From NCBI GenBank assembly GCA_019915015.1, contig JAHBBC010000038.1, positions 231,255 to 295,254 of the forward strand: DNA of 64,000 nucleotides, read 5' to 3'. This DNA is from Auriscalpium vulgare (Eukaryota > Basidiomycota > Agaricomycetes > Russulales > Auriscalpiaceae). The first letter of the stretch is position 1. Each line of letters opens with the position of its first letter. The notes beneath the pieces were generated by a model, which saw nothing but the letters and a program-made list of their open reading frames with translations, did not search any database and had not been told where the DNA came from. This document shows, one piece after another, positions 56,420 through 64,000 of this stretch. The translations under genes were made by a program, and so were the position numbers.

Positions 56420-57351
56420 CTCCTGTTCATCTCTCCTTCGCTCGACCGACCATATGTTCACGCCGGAGAGGCAATGGGAGTTTGTTCTCATCGATGAACG
56501 CTCTTTTCTTGCAGAGCTCATTCTCAAAGTTTTGCTGCACCAAATGGTCTCATTGCACATTGCGGCACCTGACGCCGCTGGAACTATGGTGCGGGACGCC
56601 TAGAGCGTGGAAGGAGGCAACGTGCAGAATTCGCATATCGTGCGCGGCAAGCTATATTCATTCTACGGTCCATAGCAAGTAGTAAACATGCACACAACCA
56701 TCAATTTGTGGCCCTCCAAGAGCGCGCAGAATTTCTACCGACCCTCAAGCACCGCGAGCGGCTCCGCGTGATCGACATAGAATGCAATGAACGCCGACGA
56801 GACGATTGCGAAATCGGCCGGCTGCGTTTCGAAGAGGGAGCCTCAGAGCTTTACGGACTTGGGATAGTTGACGGGCGTGTTGAGGATCGCGGCCGCGTGC
56901 GCCTTGATGTAAGTCACGTCGACGCGATCGGAAGGGTCATAGAGACGTCGCAAGAGGGCGCTTACAAGAGGCCTTGCACAGAGCCAGACAAGCTGCTGGA
57001 TGTGAGGAGGCGAGTACTATTTCATTTCGGCCTTCCTTGATGAGATCTAGCAAGACCGCCGCGATGCCTCGTCGGCGACAAGCTGGGTGATCCACGCTGC
57101 GCTGCCTGGCCATCCTTAGTCGCTACGAGTCCCAGATGCGTGGCTAGTCGCCGAGTCGCAGGTAAAGCGGGTCGAGGCGAGACGTTAACTTGGCTGGTGC
57201 GATTGTGAGGAGGGCGTTGAGAGCGGTGGTGAAGAAGGTGCGGACAAGGGAGCGTGACAATGCCCCTGGCACTGCGTCACGGGGGTGTGACGGCCGTTTG
57301 TTTTCCAGACACGGTGCTGCGGCCTGTGCTCAGCTCTTTCTTGCCCACCAC
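56420..57351 (+). repeat. DOT1 upstream region, source or sister of the duplicate at 45,590
   Basis: Homologous to 45,590-46,358. On the minus strand it holds a short protein-like frame (DRVDVTYIKAH, then ILNTPVNYPKSV) at about 56,950-56,850, shared in decayed form by the other copy: an unidentified gene fragment duplicated along with DOT1. Confidence 0.7.
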
Positions 57352-59294
57352 CATGCTCGTCTCCAACCCGCCCCCGCCTTTCTCTTTCTTTTCCCAGCCA
57401 AAGGCCCTCTCGTCCGCGCGTCCGCCCGTGGCCCCCGTCGTCGTCAAAGCGCGTTCTGTGACAGTCCATCGCGCCGTGACCGCGAAGGCTCCAGAGCCAC
57501 TTCCTCAAACGGCAGCAGCCCCCGCAGACGAGTCCAGGCCGCGCCAGCTCCTCAAGCGCAAGCACGCAGACGAGTACGACGCCCACCGCGCGAAACGCTC
57601 GCGTTCGTCGTCGCTCGACGCGACGCCCCCGCCACCCACCCGCGCGGGGTCAAGGCAACGCGGCAGTGACTCCGCATTCTCTTCTTCTGCGTCATCGTCA
57701 CGCGCGTCTACGCGCACACGATCAACACCGCCTGCACCGGACGCGCTCTACCGGAGCAGCAGGTCCCGGTCGGCGTCGGTGCTTCCAGCCACAGACGACC
57801 CTGTCCCCCGCGACTGCTATCTCGCAGCCTATTCCAAAGAGGAGGAGGACGGCTTTCGCAGCTCAGAGATGGTCGTGCGCCCCTTAATGGCCTCCTACAA
57901 AGCACGTGAGTAATATGGCCATCGCTGGGTATATTGTCCGACGCCTTCGACAGACTTCGTGAACAGCAAGGATCCCACAGACCTGTCCTTCCAGCCGCAT
58001 CTGACGCGCTACCCTGTCGCCGAGCTGGAGTTCCCCAACTCAGGTGCTACAGAGCGGTACGTGTCTTCCCAGCATCGAACAGCCCTCCCCCTGACATCCA
58101 TGACAGATACATCCTTCTTTCCCCGAAGGACCCAGACCACTACGATCCGATTAAAGATTTATTTCGCACTCTCTATGTTATTCTCGATAGTGAGTCCAGC
58201 CACCTGTCCGCTTTACTGTCGCCTCTTACGCCGTTCTAGCATACTTGACGCGCGAACAACGTGCCGTATTCGGCACGCTTCCGGACGACCCTGCAGCATC
58301 AGACGGGTCAACGAACCACCTCGCCACTCTTCGGCGCGCATATATGCAGAAGAATGGCCCGCTCTTCCAATCCACCATGCTGCAAATCAACGCCCTCATC
58401 CGCACCTTCAAATACCCGCCCCTCCCCGACGATCTCTTTTCTCCCCCTCCGGAAAACGCGTTCAAGGCAGCCGTGCGCGGCTGGAAACCCACCGGTCTGC
58501 CGCGCGCGCTCGCGCTGCGCATCATGGAGGAGACCTACCAGCGCGTCGTCGGCCCGCACACGAACGAGCTCAAGCGGTACACGGCGTTCTCCAGCCAGAC
58601 GTACGGCGAGCTGACGCCCGCGCTCGTGGCGAAGCTCATTGCGCAGACGCGGCTGGGACCCGGCTCGCTGTTTCTCGATCTCGGCTCGGGCGTGGGCAAT
58701 GTCGCCATCCAGGCGGCGCTGCAGGCGGGCAGCAGCGCGTTCGGCGTGGAGATGATGCCCGGACCCGCAGACCTCGCGCGCGAACAGCGCCGCCAGATGG
58801 CGATCCGCACGCGCATGTGGGGCATCAACATGGGTGACGTTGAGCTGGAGCAGGGCGACATGCTCAACAGCGCGCGCGTGACGGAGCTCATGGGCAAAGC
58901 GGACGTCGTCCTCGTGAACAACAAGGTCTTCAAAGAGTCCGTACGTCCACATCAATTTCCACCTCCTCTTGCGGCTGGCTGACTGCCCGCTCTAGTGAAC
59001 GAGGCCATCCGCCCAAAGTTCCTCGACCTGAAAGAGGGCGCGATCGTCGTGTCGCTGCAGCCGTTCGTCGCGTCGCTCAACGCGCGCCTGACGGAGCGCA
59101 ACCTGGACGACCTCAGCGCAATCTTCGACGTGTCGGAGCACACGTACCAGCCCATGGACGTGTCGTGGTCCGCCGTCGCGGGCAGCTACTACGTACACCG
59201 CGTCGACCGCGAGGGGTACGCCGCGATCCGCGCGCAGTTCGAGCGCGGGCAGCAGCGCGTTGGGTCTGCACGCGGTACGCGGGCGCGCCGATGA
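57352..59294 (+). CDS. DOT1: Histone H3-K79 methyltransferase Dot1
   Basis: The Ser/Arg/Pro-rich first exon (57,352-57,907) is disordered, as in fungal Dot1. Then HFVNSKDPTDLSF, YPVAELEFPN, YILLSPKDPDHYDPIKDLFRTLYVILD and the AdoMet domain: YGELTPALVAKLI, motif I FLDLGSGVGNV (near 58,672), AFGVEMMPG, QGDML, VVLVNNKVF (near 58,905). The last exon (58,995-59,294) carries PKFLDLKEGAIVVSLQPF, WSAVAGSYYVHRVD. It methylates Lys79 in the nucleosome core, acting in silencing and checkpoints. The last intron (58,939-58,994) does not restore frame with GT-AG ends; see findings. Genes upstream and downstream are repeats, so it is isolated. Confidence 0.9.
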
Positions 59295-59639
59295 TGCGCG
59301 CCGACCGGAGCATCTATCTATCCTTTACAGCTAAGCGTCTCTTGCACCGACGGATCACTACTAGACCGGTGGTGCATGGATTTTGGATTGGACCTACCCC
59401 TTGTTGTATTCTTTCTGCCTCGTCGCACTGCACTGCTCGCACTCGCATCGTATCATTATTTCTGTCCGTTATCCCGTCGCAGCCTGTTCCTGCTGAACGC
59501 TTTCCGGTTTGCATAGTCGCTATCATTTAGAATAGGGACTCGGTACTAATTTTACTACTTCAGCTCGTACTAATACCGTAGTAATTCAGTTGTTCCTGCG
59601 CATCCCTGAAACGTTGCAGCCTGTGTCTGGTCCTTGCTA

Positions 59640-60300
59640 GACTATCGTCCCGCGACCCTTTCGGCAAGAACTTCTCTACTAGACGTTGATCTCTGCAAAT
59701 TTCGTGTCCTGTTGTTTGTCGCAGACAGACGTGTAACACCAGCCGGAGGAAAGTCCGGCAGATCCCGGCGCTACCGGCTGGTCGCGGCCTCGCGGCCTGC
59801 TCGTTGGCTCATCCCACCGGCTTCGATTGACGTTGTCCACTAGTTCTAAGGCCTGAGGCTTGAAGCTTGAAGCCTCAGGTCGAACTTCAAACCCTTCAGA
59901 CTGTGAGTGTGCATGATGCAAAATGACCAACTTGATGACGACGGGTCCTGGAACTGAAGCTCGACTTGAAGGCTCGAAGCCTTGTGCTTGGGAATCGGCA
60001 TTATGGAGTTTCCCCGTGAGTCGAACACCTGATGACTGTCCCATCTTGACGCGAAACAAACATAGTTTTGTTTTCTACACCGTCGGCACGCTTACTTATA
60101 ACACTATGCAGTACCGCTCTTAGAGGCTCTTGCGATATAAATACACCGTGCCGGTCGATCCCCCCCTGTTCCAAACCTGCCAGCGAGCAGACTACTTTGG
60201 CGAAATCCTGAGGGCATTTCGGCCGTCACAGCATCCCCGGCAATTGGAAAGTTTGCCTGGCACACGCCAGGCTCAAAGGAGCAGTCCCCGTGCACCTAGT
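59640..60300 (-). repeat. Inverted copy 3 of the P450 upstream segment
   Basis: The reverse complement matches 54,700-55,330 and 51,110-51,350 (aaggcatggaactgaag-type blocks; cgcaagagcctc/atatcgcaagacct). It precedes the truncated P450 copy at 62,160, though 1.4 kb of other DNA (60,300-61,750) intervenes. Confidence 0.7.
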
Positions 60301-61750
60301 CTCCGTAGCTTGACCTTATGGTATCAGAAGATAGTCGTTCTGAATATAAGGTCTGCTTCCAAATCTGGGGGTCTCGCGGGAGGGTCCCCTTTCGCATTTT
60401 GCCGAAGAAATGATGGGACTTGCTCACACTGCCGAGACGTGCCGTGCCCTGGCCGAGATGCCGTTGACCCGGCGCATGCAAGGCCAAAGCGCAAGGGGTG
60501 CAAGGATCGCGATGCGAGAGGACTATGCTATGCACTATCATACCAGCCAGGAGAGTCCTTGTGTTCCTCAGGACATCAGACTTCGTGTCAAAATGGTGTG
60601 TCCGATATGCGGGAGTCGCGCGTTTCTATGACTTTCTTCCCATTGCGAAGGTAGACAAAGGCAGCTTTATATTAAAGTAGTCATGGCTCAGACACATACT
60701 AGTGTAATAACGAACACCTCGACAAAGGCAAGGTTCCCTCATTGCGTACCCTCCGAAGTCTGACCTGCCTGCGCGCGATGCGGGGGTGCGGGGGCGTCGA
60801 GCAGCGCGATGCGGAGCGTCGATTGACCGTGCTCACACCTGAGAAGGTGGCACTTACGCGAGAGATTAGTATGACCCGCGCTGTGAGAGTAGGGGATGAC
60901 CGTCTAGGGGGTCTTCAGTGCGGAGGTGCTGGGATTAAGACCGTGTCCCCAGCGCGCAAGCCCCGCTCGGGGACACCGACGCCGCTCACGCGTACACGTC
61001 TCGCTGACAACCCTCGGCCCGTCTTCCGCTAAACACACACTCCGCACGGCAACGTACTTGAGGCGCGCTCGTCCACGAAAATGGCTGTGGTGCCCCAATC
61101 GAGGTCGTGCGCGAGCCACAGCGACGCGACCCGGTCGACAGCGTACCGCCGGAATTCCCGACACGCGTCCCGCGCAGCGCTGGCGTCGGCAGGGTCCACG
61201 GTGTTGATGCGCAGATACCAATGTGTTGGGAGGGCGAGGGGGACCGGCGTGTGGGACCGTTGGGTGAAGACCGAGTCGCAGCGCCGTGACGGGCAGATGG
61301 GTGGCGAGCGTGTCCAGGACGCGTTGAGGAGCGTTCTAGCTGAGGGAAGCGGAGTCAGCTATGTAGTTGCACGGCCAACTGCGTAGGACGCACAGCACCT
61401 GGGGCCACCGCGCGGCCGTACGTGTTCGCAGCCGCATCACCTCCCGCACATAGCTTAGCGACGACGGAAGAAGTCCCGGGGACACAAGACTCACAAGTAC
61501 TGGCCTTGGCAAGTCGATTGGAACATCTTCGCGCGACTGTCAATGCTGTCACGGAGAGTACTTCAAGCTAATAGCATCGCCAGGACTTAACGCAGGAAGG
61601 GAGGCCGAGAGTCTCAGACACATTGTTGTGCGAGCAGCGAGGTCATCGAATCGCGGGCACGCTTACGCAGCCACCTGAGATACAAACTGCGATACACTCC
61701 GCCTCGCCGGCCTTCGGCATCCCACTGCCCTCGCACCTAATTTGGGCATA
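60300..61750. other. Insert between the inverted upstream segment and P450 copy 3
   Basis: Unrelated to copies 1 and 2. On the minus strand, 61,230-61,030 encodes a protein-like stretch (WYLRINTVDPADA, then RRYAVDRVASLWLAHDLDWG, then TTAIFVDERASS) preceded in another frame by VLDTLATHLPVTALRLGLHP. This resembles a leucine-rich/F-box-type fungal protein, but no family can be named. Otherwise nothing recognised. Confidence 0.3.
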
Positions 61751-62159
61751 AGGCTGACCTCCCGCGAGGCCCCCCCTTTTGGATACAGACTACCGTGCAC
61801 CGCCCATCGCCCATCGACCTCCGAGCAAGCCACATATATGCGACCTGATTTTTGCTTTTATTTTTTTCTTTTGAAACCAGGTTATTGTCTACTTGAGGCG
61901 CGCGACCCCATGCGAAGACATGATGGCCCGCCTCCTCGCGCTCGCCCGGGACAAGGCAAGGCGGGTGTGGGGATTCGGAGGCCCTGACTCGAGGGAAGGG
62001 CAGGACGAACGCCGGTGGAGCGAAGCATGGAAGGTTACGCCCTGCTTATCCGGAGAGGAGTAGAGTCCACCTGCTGACTTCGGGAGCCCGGGGCTCCTTA
62101 GCGCTGCAAGTCAGTACTTCTCTCCAAATGTCAAATCTTTCGGTCTTTCCCAACTGACA

Positions 62160-62566
62160 ATGCCCATCCTCACTTGGACAGTCGCTGATGTTCTTGTGTT
62201 AGCGACAGCGATCTTCCTCGCCCTACAGTTTCTCGACCATCGCAAGAGACGGGGCCTCCCATACCCGCCCGGGCCACCCGGCCTTCCCATCATTGGCAAC
62301 CTGCTCGACGTCTTGTCTAAAGAGGGAATATGGACGACGTACCATAGACTCGGAAGACCGTACGGTGCGTTGCTCGCACAGAGAAGGCCTTCATTGTTGG
62401 CTGAAGAAACTTCAACAGGAGGATTGTACTCCCTGCGCGTCCTGGGACAAAGAATTGTCGTCCTGCAGTCACGCGAAGTGATGGCTGCTCTCTTCGAGAA
62501 ACGGGGGTCTAAGTATTCTGACCGCATCGTGCCGGCCATGCTACATCAGGAAAAGCCTCCCGCGTG
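62160..62566 (+). pseudogene. Truncated third copy of the P450 gene, inverted
   Basis: MPILTWTVADVLVLATAIF anchor, hinge PPGPPGLPIIGNLL, then the same intron (GTGCGT...CAACAG) and GLYSLRVLGQRIVVLQSREV ... KRGSKYSDRIVPAML. Homology stops at 62,546, far before the I-helix and heme loop. The rest of the gene is absent, so it cannot encode an active P450. Orientation is opposite to copies 1 and 2. Confidence 0.9.
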
Positions 62567-64000
62567 AAGCGGGTGTTAGGTTCACACTAAATTATCCGGC
62601 GGCTGTGAAGACAAAATAAGCGCGATAGCGTAGCAGTCACACATAGTCACAACAAGTAACAGAGGTGACACAAAGAGAGAATATGGCCTTACCTCGCTCG
62701 CAAGGACGCTTCGTATCTAGAAACTCTTATGTAGCCTTAGAATTATGTATAGATGGTATGTGCAAAGTTTCGTGCATTAAAACGACGGGATCGCCACTGC
62801 ATGATGTTTCTTACGATGCGCGAGTAGAAGGCCGATTCATGCCGGCCCTAAAGCCAAGAAATCCCGTGACTGCATGTTGAACTTTTGTCGACGTAGCTCT
62901 CTCGTTTTTGCTCCGACCTCAAACTCCACGCACTCTTTGACAAATCTCATATGGGCCTCTCTGCTTTAATTTTCCGTGTGCATTGCCCCATTGGAACTCA
63001 TATCAACGTCGAGCTCAAGAAACCACATTGACGCCGATATGCAAGAGCGTGCCGATCCCGAGCGTCCCTCTCCCTGCTTGACCTGCTCATCACCTTCCTC
63101 TACCCGCAATGAGCCCTAGGACCGAGAGGTACGCTTCTTCTCATGACGAAGCTGCGATATCCTCTAACCTAACGTGCTGGAACATACAGCTGCGCCAGCG
63201 TGCGATTACCCCAGCGACAATGGCCGAACTACGAAGCGCCACTCGTCCAATCGGAACCTCCGCTGACGCTCTTCCGGTTACCCCGCTTCAGGCCGTCGTC
63301 CATCGGTCGCGCCACTTATTCCCCTTTGCCATTCGCCACCGCGTCTTGTGAAGCATAGATATGCCTCCGCTGCCTGGCTGCTGCTGGCGTCTGCCGTGTA
63401 CGTTCTGCAGTCAAATTTCCGCGTCCGACTTATCTATGCTACCTGTCGTTGATGAGTTGAGATACTAGCATGCTTGGCAGAGCTTGCGCATTACTGTCCA
63501 GTCGACTTTGTCCGCATCTCCCCACCCCACGCTTCCGGCCCTCTCGCGCCGCGCCATCCTCTCCTACCCCCCTTTCCTGCCATGCCCACCTCTCGCACCG
63601 TGCGCTGTGCGATTTTCTCGTGCCGTGCCGTTATGCGTACTCGTCGCGCGCGTACTCCATTCCCCGCGTTTGTTGGTACAGCGCACTTCCATATCGTGCG
63701 CGAGCGCAGCAATCTCTTATCCGGATTTGGTTTCCACTCCTTACATTGTAGCATAGAATCTCGTATGCCATAGCCTCATGTACAGTGTAGCTAGCTAGCG
63801 TAGCAATGAACATCAATGCTGGATGCAGTTTTCCGCAAGGCTACAAAGAAATTATACAGAATTCACAGCCAGTTCAGAGCCGGTTACGAGCGTGACAGCA
63901 GTCGGTGTCGTCCTTGAATCTGTGATAAATTATCACTAGGCTACTGGTAATGGCATTTGGACTTAAATAATTTGTGAATCTCTGAATTCGAGTGAATTCG
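62567..64000. other. No gene recognised
   Basis: Short open frames only (71-99 codons), none with a domain or spliced structure. The stretch 63,470-63,760 is open in all three plus frames, which reflects composition rather than coding. Confidence 0.5.

Noticed and set aside
63470..63773. Three overlapping plus ORFs near the window end
   Set aside because: Open in all three frames at once, with no motif; a composition effect.

Overview
The window looks like nuclear DNA of a filamentous basidiomycete, probably an agaricomycete. The genes are split by many 45-90 nt introns with GTRNGY donors and CTRAY branch points. They sit tightly packed, often divergently in pairs, and encode eukaryotic proteins (topoisomerase II, a Sec4-type Rab, MED21, Rtf2, Dot1, Yop1, Ost5). 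The transposon families also fit a mushroom-forming fungus. Species cannot be told from the sequence.

Region 1, bases 1 to about 22,300, is a transposon graveyard. A Ty3/gypsy element (1-13,072; its 5' LTR is cut by the window edge) has near-identical LTRs but a broken gag, a UAG between gag and protease, and a 2.9 kb composite insertion in reverse transcriptase. That insertion is two tandem copies of a palindromic repeat, each carrying a further TIR element. Between pol and the 3' LTR lies a 1.9 kb module with a long antisense gene, bounded by two copies of the polypurine tract. The element sits inside a LINE. The LINE tail in turn cuts a BED-finger transposon gene read from the other strand. 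Next come remains of zinc-finger transposon-type genes, a complete 3 kb LTR element (17,019-19,993, 5-bp target duplication) with one 791-codon ORF and no pol, and a 2.2 kb TIR element (20,066-22,239) that carries a fragment of aspartate-semialdehyde dehydrogenase.

Region 2, about 22,600-45,500, is a conserved housekeeping block. In order: YOP1 (-), OST5 (+), TOP2 (-), SEC4/YPT2-type Rab (+), MED21 (-), RTF2 (+), an aldo-keto reductase (+), a serine carboxypeptidase (-), an Old Yellow Enzyme (-), a CNNM/Mam3-type transporter (+), a small coiled-coil ORF (+), and an aldo-keto reductase with a C-terminal membrane anchor (-). YOP1/OST5 (both ER membrane), TOP2/SEC4 and MED21/RTF2 are head-to-head pairs with short shared promoters.

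Region 3, about 45,500-62,600, was built by segmental duplication. A DOT1 histone H3K79 methyltransferase gene (57,352-59,294) has a broken copy of its first exon and upstream DNA at 45,590-46,735. Two apparently complete P450 genes in tandem (48,517-50,766 and 52,159-54,389, both minus) and a truncated, inverted third copy (62,160-62,566, plus) share their upstream DNA, so DOT1 lies between inverted P450 repeats. DOT1 has one intron whose canonical splice sites do not restore the reading frame. The last 1.4 kb shows no recognisable gene.
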